A stretch of DNA of 64,000 bases from Xiphophorus maculatus (GCF_002775205.1 NC_036461.1:6237015-6301014), one strand, 5' to 3'; positions 23,377 to 37,625 are shown, counted from the first letter of the stretch. Numbers and translations are program-made. Notes: generated by a model from the sequence alone, not told the origin.

Positions 23377-25163
23377 CTCGCATCAAACGGATCCTCTGCT
23401 CTGCTTCCCCAGTCCTCATCTTTGCCCGTGCCGCAGAATGAAAGGGAATCCCAGATTAGCTGGGATTATAGTTCTTACGGTCGGGATTGTAATCCCTCAC
23501 CTCAGTGCCAAAGTGGCAGCTCACACAATGAGGGCCTGCCTGAGCCTGCCGGGGCCCCATGCAGAATTAAACCCTCCATCCTCTGGATTAATTCAGCAGG
23601 AGTGACCACATAAAAACAGTCCTGATTTTTTTTCTTGTTTTAATAATTTATGTATGAAGCTTTATATAAATATATATATATATTATAATTTTTTCTTCCC
23701 ATTGTTTCGCGTTCCTTTGATATTTTCACCTCATCATGTCTGCATCTACTTCTATGTTTCTATTGTTTATATCTGAACTTTGTCATTTCTGCAACTCTTG
23801 CTCTGCACCTCTTCATCCTATTTGCATCTTGTCCTTTCTGCAGCTCTTTGCAATCTTTTTCTGTTTGCACTTTTAGCTTTCTCCTCACATCATTTCTACT
23901 CTCTACCTATCTGTACCTACTACTTCCTCTACTTTCTTTTGTCTGCATTTCTTCCTTTAGCTTGATGGAGCTTTGCATGTGAACACAGAGCTCAGGAATA
24001 CAGGTAGAAGGAACTGCTGTGACCCATTAATCCTCAGAGAAGATGCCAGTCTCCTTTGTTTGGATCAGATGCTGCAGCACAGATTACTTCTAAACTGAAC
24101 TAAATGTAGTCTTGAAAACAGGCGATGCTTTGCTGCAGAAGCTGCATTTCGGTTTCTGTGAAACATGCAAAGCAGCATTTGAATCATATTTTCCGGTATC
24201 TATATATTGTGCACTTAGATCAGGCAAGTGTTGTGAAGATATTTTAACATATAGAGGTCTGCAATTTGTGCCTCTGGAGCCACATGTAGCTGTTTTGACC
24301 CTCCAATTTAAGCTAAAGAATTGAGTAGCGCTTTAAAATGTAAAGGTAATAAAAAATAAATGCTAGTTTCAGTCATTTATCTTACATGTTTGCATGAAAG
24401 CAAAGAATGATGCTAATTTCGTAAGTAATATTAGATTTGTGTCTTTTGGTTGCAAAATACTGCTTTTTTGTTTAATAAAAATTGAACTTTCTATAGAAGA
24501 AATTTTTATTACCTTCAGGTAAAGGTCACAGATGTTATTTTATTTTGTTTATTTTATTCAGATTAAAATGAACATGTCACATGTTGACATAAGCAAAGGT
24601 TTTGAATGAAAAAACATCTTAAATTGTCCCTTCTCTCTAAAGTCCTAACTAAGCATCAATCAACCGTCTATATAAACACAAAACAGTCAATGTGGGTATA
24701 TAAAAATAAAAATCACAGATAAAAAGTATTATAAAACTTAAAGACAACAATAGATTTCCTACAGTAGAGGCTGTAAAAATAAGCAAATTTGCTTCATGTA
24801 ACAAATTCTGTTTAGTTGAACTAAGGGCAAAAATATCTGTCAAGTTTGTTAATCATGTTCATATTCAGTGAATCCAAAATTAAGTGATTGACTATGTAGA
24901 GTTAAAACATTAGAAAGCACTCAAAAATATGAAAAATGCAGTAAATATGTATTAAGTTGCCCTTCAAGTTGATAGATTATAAAATCTGAAGAAACTCTGT
25001 CATTAAATGTCAACAGAAGCAGTGACTCTCCCTGGCCGGCAGGGGGCGCGCAGCACCTCGCTGTCTGTAATCGGGACGCCTCTCCTTCTCGCTCTCTGGG
25101 CAGACTCCAACTGCTGCTTTCCCTGGTTAGTTCCCTTCGGGTTCTGGAAGTTGTTACCCGAAC
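23377..25163. other. Shared upstream region of lrit3 (-) and fam241a (+)
   Basis: The genes diverge from here. The sequence is AT-rich until about 25000, then turns GC-rich (ggcagggggcgcgcagcacc), fitting the fam241a promoter and 5' UTR. At 23430-23550 there is a GC-moderate block upstream of lrit3. No other gene recognised. Confidence 0.5.
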
Positions 25164-26849
<1,686 letters not shown>

Positions 26850-26967
26850 TGATCCGAGAGGAGCTGCTGGGTTCTTTCGGTGCAGACTGGTTTTATGCTG
26901 ATGGCGGGTCGTAGTCAGATGTTTTGTGGAGCATCGCTAGTGGAAGTTTGAAGTTATGTAAGGTGGA

Positions 26968-26973
26968 AATAAA
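26968..26973 (+). terminator. Polyadenylation signal of fam241a
   Basis: AATAAA 119 bases after the stop codon; suitable distance and strand. Confidence 0.65.
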
Positions 26974-27303
26974 CCCTCATCTGCGAACGTTTGGGTTTCC
27001 CCCTGGACAATCAAATGGAGCTGTTATTTCCTGCTTTAATTATAATAATCGAAGCTCTGTGCATTAACAGCCAAAGATGATCATTTCCTCCAAACACCCT
27101 GATCATTTCCTGTTTCCTATTTAATGACTAAACTGGTCACCTGGTTTGCTTTTAAAATATTTGCCTTCACCTTCCGTTTCTGATTTCCAGTGATCATTCC
27201 GGCATATTCCAGAAAATATTCGGTCCAGTTTACGTTTCACCATGATGCCCCTATCACCCTCCATCCAATAGATTCACAGAACACTGTTTGTGTTCAGGAG
27301 CTT

Positions 27304-27680
27304 CACTGCAAAAACACAAAATCTTACCAGGAATTTTGGGTCTAGTTTTTAGTGCAAATATCTTTGTACACTCGAAATAAGACAAAACTGACTTATAAGT
27401 AAATGTTTAGCAAGATATAGGAGATTGTTTTAAGTAAATAATTCTTTAATATTGATCAAAAAGTTCAATTGGTAGTTTATCTCTTATGAGTGAAATAATA
27501 AGTCAGTAGAACTAGTATTTTTTTAATCAATATTAAGAAATTATTGAATGAAAATAAGCTTCTGTTTCTTCCTGAAAAGTTGTTTGTGAGTTAGTTTTCT
27601 TATATCAAGTGTATTAAAATATTTTCACTAGAAACTAGATGAAATTACTTTGTAAGATTTTGTGTTTTTGTTGAAAAGTA
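27304..27680. mobile_element. CACTGCAAAAA-family MITE
   Basis: Starts cactgcaaaaacacaaaatc and ends ttgtaagattttgtgttttt, with the usual self-complementary interior. Full-length or nearly so. Confidence 0.75.
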
Positions 27681-28121
27681 TCATGGTGGTGTATGGTGTG
27701 TAAACTTCCATTTATTCGAATCGCTTGTAGATAAACTCTTCTCTGGTTCTGAATGCAGTTCTGCCTCACATCAATCCCGGTTTTTCAGGTTCTGTTCATA
27801 ATTGGAGAAAACAACTGTGCAGCTTTGCCTCGCTCTGAGTCATTGTATTGTTTTCCTAACGGTTGATTTTTTTGTAGATTCTGATAAAGATCAGACATGG
27901 ATACAGCCTCTTATCTTTGCTTTAAAAACATATCTGATATAAAATAAGCAGCTAAAACTTAAATGTCGGAGCTAAGTTGCTTTCAGAGGAGGCTTTCTTT
28001 GTGTTTATTGGTTCAGAGGAAACTACAAATATCTAAACTGAGGCGTCACTGAACATATCTTCACACCGTCTGCAAGTTTTACCTACATTGAATGTGATTA
28101 AATGAGGCTTTCTTCTATATT

Positions 28122-28498
28122 TACTGCAAAAAAATTAATTTTTACCAAGTATTTTGTTCTAGTTTTTAGTTCAAATATCTTAGTACAGTTGAAATAAGAT
28201 AAAACTAACTTACAAGTAACTTTTCAGCAAGATAGGAGCTTGTTTTATGTCAGTAATTCCTTAATATTTACTAAAAAGTACTTGTTCCACTGACAGATTT
28301 TTACCTATAACGAGACATTTTCCCATGATTTAAGTGAGACTTTTACTTATTTTTAACAAATACTAAGGAATTATTTACTTAAAACAAACTCCTATATCTT
28401 GCTGAAAAGTTACTTGCAAGATGTTTGGTCGTATTTCAAGTGTACAAAGATAATTGCACTACATACCAGACCAAAAATACTTCCGTGTTTTTGCAGTG
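28122..28498. mobile_element. CACTGCAAAAA-family MITE
   Basis: Starts tactgcaaaaaaattaattt and ends ttccgtgtttttgcagtg. Same order of internal blocks as the 27304 copy about 440 bases away and in the same orientation, though a palindromic element has no strong polarity. Confidence 0.75.
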
Positions 28499-28794
28499 TT
28501 GTAAAAATCAGATTCAACATCAATTTGGAGGAAAAACAATAAAGATACAAACCTCTTTATTTCTCCTACATGATAAAATTGTGTTTCTGACACTGCAAAG
28601 TTGGTTTAAAATGTGAATTTAATAAAAGGTTTGCTGATTATACACCTCTGGTATGCTCTGTCCACTGAACTTAAACGTCAGCTGTCTAACCACAGGGTGA
28701 AACCAGAAGCACAGATGATTAAATATGACTTACTGTGTTTAACTTTCCCCTCCCTTGTATCAGGGATATAACTAAGCATGTTGGAAAACTTTTT

Positions 28795-29180
28795 AGAATT
28801 TTTATATGCCTCTGGGTGGGGTCTGCTGTGTCAAGCGGCTCCTAGGGGAGAGATGGGACCAAGAGCAGCCCGAAGACGACTAAGAGATATAGACAGAAGG
28901 CAGAGTTTCCCCAGTGCCTTAAAGCTTGGTGGGCCACAGGGCTTTATGTTCCCCGCTCCAGGCTAAGCTATTTGGAAAGTCTTCCTGCTAAAGGGAAGTT
29001 CTCATGTCCACCGTCACAAGAATCCTCAATATGAGGCATTGCTTAAGGTTACTTTTAACCAATTTGCAAAATTTTTGCAGCTTTAGAAAAACACAGTAGA
29101 CTACATAAAGATAGGTGGCCTGATCTTTTTGCACAGCAACAAGAACGGATCTTGGATTCACTCCACGCATGAAATAAATT
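28795..29180 (+). repeat. Dispersed repeat related to the 40.5-41.9 kb array and to 45285-45500
   Basis: It contains gcggctcctaggggagag, ccaagagcagcccgaagacg and then gaaagtcttcctgctaaagg with cctcaatatgaggcattgct. The first two blocks recur at 45384-45430 and the last two form the unit of the tandem array. Confidence 0.65.
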
Positions 29181-30785
29181 GAAGGCTACATAAAGGTAGA
29201 ATATCTGATCTATGTTACAACATCAAATTACAGAAGCAAAATTGGTCAAAAACAACTAAATGTACCTGGTCCATATAGTCTCTGAATTGAGACCCTCCTC
29301 TTGTAAAGTCTTTCTTTGAACTTTATGAGCCAACCGGGATGTGACATTTAAACATCATTACGCATCATGATGGGAACAGATAAATATAAAAACTAGTTCT
29401 GTTCTGCCTGTGATGGAAACAACAAAAATAGGAGAAATGAGAAAACTAACCTTTATTTTAATTTGTCTTATAGGCTGATCGCGCTCAGACCAAAAAGAAA
29501 AGAAATTAGGAAATATTAAATTGTTCCAGTATGTTTTACATTGCATTAAACCCGTTGTAACTGTGATTATTCAGGTATTTTGTATTCCAGCAGCTTTTAT
29601 GAAATGTCAAGAAAATGCATCCTGCGTTCTGGTTTTATGAAATAAACTGAAACATCTCTGTTTAAATCCTGATATGAAGGTTTCTTTGTTGCCAACATGA
29701 TGCCTTTAACTAGTTTTCAATTAATAGCAGATGTTACATACCTCAAAATTTTAAAAATAAAACTTAGTTAAAGAGGCTTTAAAAGAATAATAGTTCTGGT
29801 CGTTTTCACCCGGGGCGTCGTCTCTCTGTCAGGCTGTGAGTTGAGAGAACTGGAAACTTTAACGTTTTCGCCCTGCAACTGCAGCCGCACGTCTAGTTGG
29901 GAATATTTTAGCTCAGGTGATGTGTGGGTGTAACGCAGCTCCTCCCCTTATAGCCAGCCTTTTCAGTTATTGAACAGCCTCCTGCCATGTTTGAATGAAA
30001 CATCTGAGAAAAACGTTTGTAGCCAGAATACATTTAAGATTTTGGGCATGTTTACACTGTGCTTTCATGTCAGGACAGATTTCTATGTGGCAGATATATT
30101 TTACTCAACTGTTTTGATGTTTTGATCAACTAATTTATGCATTTCTACTACACTTCCCAGGATGGAACTGGAAATGCAGTTTTGAGTAGATATTATTTTA
30201 ATTTCCAGGGGAGCAGGCCGCACCATGTCACTCCACAGCTGCTTGTGTCTCGTTAATGTTAGCAGATGTTGGCAGGCATTATGTGGTTTTGAGATTCTGT
30301 TTCAAATTGAGTTCATACAACTTTAAAAAATGTAAAGTTTCTCTGATTTTACTCTTTATATGTTTGCGTAAAATGAACATTGTTTTATTCTATGAATTAC
30401 TGACATGTCTCTTAATTTTGTTTGTGAATGTATGTAGATAAACAGTTAAATGTAGAAAACAGCACCAACGAATCTCTTCTCATGGGTCTTAGACCTGCTG
30501 GGGGCTAAGCACCCCTAAAGGTCAGATCCTAGAATCGCCCCTGCTGTGGATCATTAATCTACCTCAGATTGGTTTAATAATTTCAACAAAATTATATTAA
30601 AACTTGGGAAAACCGCAAGTGCTTCGGAGTTGGGCCAGGCTAACTGCCTCTCTCACTAATCACTGTAACTGCAAAACTATCAGTGGCCCAAGTTTCCAAT
30701 AAACCACATAAAGTTGCTAAATTTATCGCTAGTCGCTTGTTTGAAAGAAAGGATGCTATCGAGAGGTCAGAAAAGTCGCTAAATT

Positions 30786-32067
30786 TACGGTGGCCGACAG
30801 GTGCAAATGCGCAGCAAAAGAGAAAACATGCAAACAAAAAAGAAGACACCCCCGAATGAAATTCAGCAAACAAAAAGAGAGACGCAAACACCCCCGAATG
30901 AAATGCAGCAAATAAAAAGAGAGACGCAAACACCCCCGAATGAAATGCAGCAAATAAAAAGAGAGACGCAAACACCCCCGAATGAAATGCAGCAAATAAA
31001 AAGAGAGACGCAAACACCCCCGAATGAAATGCAGCAAACAAAAAGAGAGACGCAAACACCCCCGAATGAAATGCAGCAAATAAAAAGAGAGACGCAAACA
31101 CCCCCGAATGAAATGCAGCAAATAAAAAGAGAGACGCAAACACCCCCGAATGAAATGCAGCAAACAAAAAGTGTTGAAAACGGAAGTGCTCCAGACCACT
31201 AGGGGGAGTCAAAGAAAATAGTATTCATTTCTATGGGACCAGATGCAAGATTCAGAGAAAGAAATTTGAAAGAAAGTAAAGGTATCTCTCTGAATCTTGC
31301 ATCTGGAAAGTGTGATTATTGTGAGAAGTCTGAAACAATAGAGCATGTTATTTTAGAGTGTTGTAAGTATGAAGAAGAGAGAAGATGCATGCTGAGAGAG
31401 TGTGTAGGTATTAAAGAAAGGTTTAATTTAATAGAATTTTTGAGGAGAGATTTCGGGAGTAGACATATTCAAATAATTATTCGGTATCTTAAAAAAACAA
31501 AGCTATTTCATAGGATATGAGTAGAGCAAGTTGGGTGTGAATGTGTAAAGAATATCAAAGAGGGGTATATAAAGTTATAAGCAAGTTGGATAATATAAGC
31601 AGGTGTGTATGTGTGGGGGTATGTTTAATCAGGAGTTAATGGAGGGAAAAGGTAGAAAGTGAAAGTTTATAGACCATCTCGAACCACACTCCATATTGGT
31701 AAGTGGCGGTAATGCTACTGTAAGTTTGTTGCCAACCGCCAATAAATACCAAGAAGAAGAAGAAGAAGAATCTTGCATCTGGTCCCATAGAAATGAATAC
31801 TATTTTCTTTGACTCCCCCTAGTGGTCTGGAGCACTTCCGTTTTCAACACTTTTTGTTTGCTGCATTTCATTCGGGGGTGTTTGCGTCTCTCTTTTTATT
31901 TGCTGCATTTCATTCGGGGGTGTTTGCGTCTCTCTTTTTATTTGCTGCATTTCATTCGGGGGTGTTTGCGTCTCTCTTTTTATTTGCTGCATTTCATTCG
32001 GGGGTGTCTTCTTTTTTGTTTGCATGTTTTCTCTTTTGCTGCGCATTTGCACCTGTCGGCCACCGTA
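30786..32067. mobile_element. Fold-back element: long inverted repeat with 42-bp minisatellite in both arms
   Basis: The left arm runs from tacggtggccgacaggtgca to gcaagattcagaga (about 31258) and the right arm from tctctgaatcttgc to tgcacctgtcggccaccgta (32067). They are reverse complements apart from copy number. Each arm contains a 42-bp unit around cacccccgaatgaaatgcag. The left arm has eight copies, starting at 30847 and then every 42 bases to 31141. The right arm has four (31880, 31922, 31964, 32006 as block ends). The apex loop is about 28 bases, later split by a LINE at 31307-31767. The flanks are TA on both sides. Because 42 is a multiple of three, long frames appear on both strands; I do not regard them as genes. 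Confidence 0.85.
31307..31767 (+). mobile_element. 5'-truncated LINE (I/Nimb-like) 3' end with 15-bp target duplication
   Basis: The sequence encodes the C-terminal zinc knuckle usual after LINE reverse transcriptase: CDYC...EHVILEC, a C-x2-C-x7-H-x4-C pattern, followed by CCKYEEERRCMLREC. Its 3' UTR has gtggcggtaatgctac and gttgccaaccgccaataaa, ending in a (gaa)n tail. The exact duplication gaatcttgcatctgg flanks it at 31292-31306 and 31768-31782. It inserted into the apex of the fold-back element and is far too short to be active. Confidence 0.8.
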
Positions 32068-32517
32068 CTAAATACAGCGACAACGACACCAAGTTAGCAA
32101 CAACGTTACACCTTGAAGCTGATGCCGTGTTCTGCTTCACTTTACGGCAGCTGTCACTGCTGCAAAGTGCCGCGCATGTGCCGTTTCGAGAAAGTCTTGC
32201 TCTACCACTACATAATGGTAGATACAGTTATTTCTATTTGGGTATAAAGATACATATATATTCTATGCAGGATCGGGTTGTAACACCCGATTCCAATGAG
32301 TCTGAAATCATGCAATTGGGCCCGATTTCCGATCACGCGATTGGATCGGAACAGCCCTAATCAAAACTTCAACAGAGAGTTTTGTTTTTGTGAAACGTAT
32401 AATTATAACCAGCAAACATAAATACACTGATATTTACAAATAAACATATTTACAGAAACAGGGAACTTTAGAGAAGAGCAGCAGAACTTGGAGGAACATC
32501 AATGAAACTTGTGAACA

Positions 32518-32523
32518 TTTAAT
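32518..32523 (-). terminator. Possible polyadenylation signal of jkamp
   Basis: ATTAAA on the minus strand about 120 bases after the stop codon; variant hexamer, so tentative. Confidence 0.35.
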
Positions 32524-32638
32524 CCCAACAAGAATAAGAAGTCAATATTTACAGATTCACGTGAGCAGCATTTACACTAAGACAGAGTTTAAACATTAAA
32601 TGAGCAGCGAGGATGGAGATCAGTCCTGAAGGTGGCGC

Positions 32639-35600
32639 TCAGTGCCTGCTGCCGCCCTCAGAGAGGATGCGGGTGGGCTCTGTGAACTTGGCCGTAGCGA
32701 TGTAGAACAACGTGGGTCCTGGAACCAGAGCGAGCAGCGGCAGCGACAGCTCCAGCTTATCCAGGAGGCAGATGGAGATGATCCCGTAACCGTGGAGCAG
32801 CCAGTGGCTGAACAGAACCACCAGGCGCTTCTTCTTGGAGATAAGAGACTGGAGGGACTGCAGGGAAAACACAATTATTACCATCTAAAGATGTTTTGAT
32901 GCTGCTGATCCATTTTAACACCACTTGAAATGAATAAAAGAATCAGATTTTCTCATGCCAGATCTGATTTAATTGCTTTCTATTACAAAAAAACGAAAAT
33001 AGAAATGACAGAAAATATTTTCAAAGTGTTTTTATTTCAATCATCCCTTCTGTGAACTGTACAATGGAGTATTAGGGCCAGACTGCAAGAATGTTTATTT
33101 ATTTACGAGAATATAGTCATAATATCAGCTGAATTAAAATGCGATTTTACCAGAACATCTTAAAATTGAGAAAAAAAGTTTTTAATGAGAGTAGATAGTT
33201 ATCAAGATCTTATGTGATCACAATCATTTCAAAGCCTTGCTATATTGATAATAATTTGATGCTGATGTGTTTAAATATTAAGTATTTAATCATCTGTAAG
33301 AGTGACACCAAAGTATAATTTCACAATGTTTCTTTAATTTTTTTGTTTTGGGGTTCTCATAATTCTCTTAATAGTATGACTGTATTCTGTTAATATTGAC
33401 ATTATTTTGATTATTTACATATTGTATCACCATGACTGTGTTATTGTAATATTATGATTTTATTCTCATAATGAAAGAAAAACTTAGCCAGGCCCTTATA
33501 TTTATTCAAAGAGTAGACATCAATTCAAAGTCCAAATAAATAGAAGCTGAAAAAAAATACGCTTGTCCAACAAATTGGCGGCCATATTGATAGAAAAATC
33601 TTAAAATTAAGTTACAAGAATAAAGTAATAAAATTACGAGGAGAAAGTTGTGCGTGCATAAAGTCATAATAATATCAGTATAAGGTCATAATATTTTGAA
33701 AATGAAGTCATAAATAAAAAAAATTTATTACAAGAGTAAAGTCATAATATTTTCAGAATGAAATAACATTCTGAATTTACTCTCATAATTTTATTTATTT
33801 TTTATTTTCTTGGTGTGACTCCAGTACTCTATTGCAGAAACCCAAAGAATGCATTGGTAAAAAAAAAAAGAAGATCTAGAATCTCCAAAACCAAAAATCC
33901 ATTGATAGTCCAGCCGTAACCTGCACAGGTGAGACCTTACCTGAATCTCAGAAGCAGACATGTACACAGCCAGTGTGACCAGAGACAGGACCAGTATGAT
34001 GTAGGGAAAGGCATAATCTGCACCACACAGGAAACTTATTTAAGCCCTCAGATCCTGCTAACGTTTTGTTGTTGTGTAACGGTAAAACACTCACACAGCA
34101 GACCGCCGCCGACCGCCTGCAGCACCGTGACGATGGGGAAGAAGTAGAGAGCGGCGTAGATGCTCCGGAAGCGGTCCGTCTTCCCAAGGCCACACGCGAT
34201 CTTCTTCACCAGCAGGGGGCGCAGCAGCATCATCATGACCAGGCAGAAGGCGTAGTAGATTAGCACTATGGTGTAGCTGAGCAACACAAACAGATTTAAA
34301 GACTCAGAATGAGATGACCAATTCAATGTTTTAATAGGACAGATTTTTAAGCTCAAACTAACTTTACATTAAAACAGAAGAAGAAAAGGATCAAGACGTA
34401 ATCCCTGAGGAACACCTCAAGTGTGGTGAGCTGCTAGGGTTCAGAGCAGGGGTGTCCAAACCTTTAGTCATATTAAACAAAAACCTTCAAATCAACTCTG
34501 ACAACTCTGACCCTGGCTGATCACGTGTTTGAGAAAACTGAATCTGCCTTTTCTAACCAGCAGTGTATGTTTGTGTGTGTGTTCTCACAGTGGGTAGACG
34601 GCCTCCTGTGTGCAGTGTAACGTGTTGACGTAGTCCGGGCTTGGGTTGTACAGCATAGTGTACCAGTCGGACAGCATCTGGACTCGGCAGGACCGGATAC
34701 TGAGTTTTCCCACGGGTTCGGTGAGCAGCAGAGTGACCACAGCCGACACGCTGCACTCCAACATGGCGGTGACGTGCTGCAGCAGAGCGCTGGAGCTGCA
34801 AACACACCAGAAAGAGAATCTATTTTAGAATATTTTCTTACTGCATCATCAGTCTGCAGGTACTGTCCACAACAACACTAGTTTAGTTCAACAAGACGCA
34901 AAAAAATGAAACCTGATCTGCAATAATCAGTGCACCTGTGCCAAATGTTCTTTCTTGTTTACAGCACTTTACACTAAAACTGTTTTAAACCAGTTTACAC
35001 CAGGTTTCACTAGGGTTACACTTGTTTACACCAGGTTCACATCAGTTCACATCACATTTGGACTTGTCCACACATGTCTACATTACAAGTGTCAAAGTCA
35101 CTTTCATTTTGGGAAACGTATTAAGATCATGAATGTTGTTAAGGGCTTTTTGTACCAGAATGTATTGATAAAACCTATTAACATGCTGTTAAAATGTCAA
35201 TGAGAAACTGTCTCTGTATTTGATAAGTGTTACTTAGAATTAAATAACACTTAAATTATTGTTAAATTATAATTAAATAACACTGAACGTCATTTCATAT
35301 TGATCAGTCTCAAAATCCAGATTGTCCAAAAATTAAATCTTCAAATTGATCAAATCGATTCATCACTCTGCCCTAACTGCATGTTTTGGGTTTGTGCTTT
35401 GTCCAGTCTCACCTCTTCTTCCCAGAATACCACTCGATGAAGAACCAGTGCAACACCAGCGGCAGCATGGCCATGAAGCCCAGGTAGAGCCAGTCGTAGA
35501 GCTCAGGACACTCTGTGCAGCGCTGGCAGACCTTCTCAATGTTGGCCCGCTCTCCTCGAGGACAAACCTTCCGACAGAGATGATCAGACTTTTAGAAAAA

Positions 35601-37625
35601 AGCTGTTTGTACCTGATGAAACTAGAGAAAGATCAGAAAAGCTAATGTTTTTTTTTTAATCTGTAGGTTTTCCTGCAATTATTTATTGGTTTTATTAAAT
35701 AGTTTCTTGTTAGGAATTAACTCGGTAGAATGAGGAGATTAGGGTGAAGAAGGTGTTCAAACTCCTACTGGTTTTCCTTTAGGAAGTAGGTCTGTTGAGG
35801 TTTAGGGTTTTCAATGAAATGAGCCGCCAGGTTTGGACCTTTAGAGACAACAATGAAACTGCTGAGGACACAGCTCTAATTCGAGTGTGATGAGGCATCA
35901 CCACAGGCAGCAAAAACAATTCCCGCTCTGCCTGTCTGTTGGGAGTTAGAGCCGCATTACCGCATTTCCCAACAGCACTAATGGGTAAACATTCACACAA
36001 ACAGATCTGATCTGCATGGGAAAATCGTAAAAATAAAACACAAAAACAAAACAAATGCCTCTGAAAACAATAGTGATTATTTTGTTTGTTTGTTAGTGAG
36101 GAAGAACAGACTGTCCCAGCCTCAAAGGTCCAGACCCAGCTCAGACTGGAAACATGAAAGTGGGTGTTAGGTACTCACTCCACACTCTCCCTCCACCGTC
36201 CCGTTCACCATGATCCGACCGCAGTACAGACCGGGGCATGTGGAGCTTATAGCCACACCTGGAACACAAACAAGCACAGACAAAACACGCTGCGGTTCCC
36301 AAATGAAACTAGTTAGATAAGATTTCAGCTCATTGTCTCCCCCTACTGGCCAAAATGTGCTGCTGTTTGTCTTGTTTTCTGAGGAAAACTTCCTAAGGAT
36401 CTTCAGGGATTTCACGATTTCTGCTTACAGCCAAACACAAAAAGTTTACCCCTGATTGAATTGAGCAAAGAGGTACAAGCCTCCTACTGGATTAGTAAGG
36501 CATGGGTGATTTCTTTTCACCTGACAAGTTACTCAACCCCAACTGATGCAAAAGAGTAGCTACTAATTTTTTAAACCAATATTTCAAAAGACACATCCTG
36601 TGTTAATCTGTTTAAGAAGGATCAAATCAAACAGAGAAAACATCTAAAGAGGTTGCAGAAAATACTAAACTTTGTCTCCAGGAAAGAAATGTGACTGACA
36701 TTAAATCCTAAAAGATTGACAAGTACATCTGTTGCAATAAGCAATAAATCAATTAATGACACGGTAAATTAAACTGAGTTCACTAATTTCCATTTTCATG
36801 ATTTATTGTTCTCTTCTCTCTCTCTCTCTCTCTTTTTAAAAACAACTGGATGTAAAAGTCTTCACTCTGGGATCAACTAGCTCGTTTTTTGAAGGACAAC
36901 TTTGTTCAGAGACAAAATTAATTTTATTAGTCATTTCTGTTGTTTTGTTTATTTGTTTTGCATATTAAAAATGTCTTCCAGATTATGTTCTCATGTCATT
37001 TTTATAATATTACTAGAAAATGTTCCCAAAACAACAATATTATCATATATTATGTGCATTTACAGATTACTTAAACTTAAATAATATTTAATATCTTTTT
37101 AAATAATTTGTAGTTAGTCAAAATGTAGATTAAAGGCTATTTTTATTTGACTGCTAAAATAATATTTAGGCACAAATCTGCTTTCCTGGAGGCTCTCTTT
37201 ATGCGTCTCTCTAGCCTACTTATGGCGGGCCATATTTGGCCCCGGCGCCTTGAGTTTTGCGCTGCAAAGTTTTGTGCTTTATAAATAAAGTTTATTTGGA
37301 TTCTTTTAAAGTGCATCACTGCTCTGCAGTGCGTGACGTCACTGCAGTTCATATTTTGTCAGTCCTGCGGTTCCTGATCCGGAGAAATTAAACGAATTTT
37401 TTTTTATTTATTTTTAAATTTTGACCCAAACAGATACGAAGCAGAAAGTCCAGAACCACATAACGAGGGTCCGTTTGTTCGAATGGCAAATACTGGTTCT
37501 GGTTAGCAGGTTTGGATGATGCTAACTGAATTATGATCCTTAAACGGTCCAAACAGTAGAACTAGGAGCTCCGGTTCGGTCACTACTGATCAGAGGAAAT
37601 GAAACTCAAACTCACCTGAACTCAT
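32639..37625 (-). CDS. jkamp: JNK1/MAPK8-associated membrane protein (JAMP)
   Basis: Multi-pass ER membrane protein that in mammals binds JNK1 and recruits proteasomes and ERAD factors. Seven exons in transcript order: 37625-37616, 36258-36179, 35567-35413, 34795-34589, 34276-34095, 34017-33941, 32857-32639. All joins keep phase; 930 nt, 309 residues (human 311). The first coding exon is only 10 bases (ATG AGT TCA G). Diagnostic segments: CPGLYCGR and GECGVCPRG (cysteine-rich N-terminus), YDWLYLGFMAMLPLVLHWF (first membrane segment), YNPSPDYVNTLHCT, FCLVMMMLLRPLLVKKIACG, FFPIVTVLQAVGGGLL, YAFPYIILVLSLVTLAVYMS, LFSHWLLHGYGIISI and the end KFTEPTRILSEGGSRH. Frame is unbroken. Head-to-head with the candidate non-coding locus starting near 38.8 kb. 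Confidence 0.95.
33060..33830. repeat. AT-rich palindromic repeats in last jkamp intron
   Basis: Two blocks (about 33060-33500 and 33590-33830) of degenerate gagaataaagtcataatat and its complement, each flanked by ggcc-containing ends (attagggccagac, aacttagccaggccc). Same family as 26060-26410. Confidence 0.55.
36715..36830. repeat. Half copy of a palindromic MITE (full copy at 45640-46275), followed by a (TC)n run
   Basis: gttgcaataagcaataaatc and tttccattttcatgatttat match both arms of the 45640-46275 element. A (tc)n microsatellite follows at 36813-36832. Confidence 0.5.

Larger units (their letters stand above)
26974..32638. other. Gene-free, repeat-rich gap between fam241a and jkamp
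   Basis: It holds two MITEs, a dispersed repeat, the fold-back element and, at 32080-32360, an AT-rich repeat ending gattggatcggaacagccc. Between 29180 and 30600 I see nothing that looks like a gene. The genes on its left and right belong to different human chromosomes. Confidence 0.6.

Noticed and set aside
30640-31212. Long open frames on both strands with FAAFHSGVFASLFL or TQTPPNEMQQIKRE repeats
   Set aside because: They are produced by a 42-bp (multiple of three) minisatellite that stays open in several frames on both strands. The mirror arm repeats them, and no domain is recognisable.
31233-31520. 95-codon frame with a zinc knuckle as a host gene
   Set aside because: The CDYC...H...C pattern, (gaa)n tail and 15-bp target duplication show that it is the end of a LINE.
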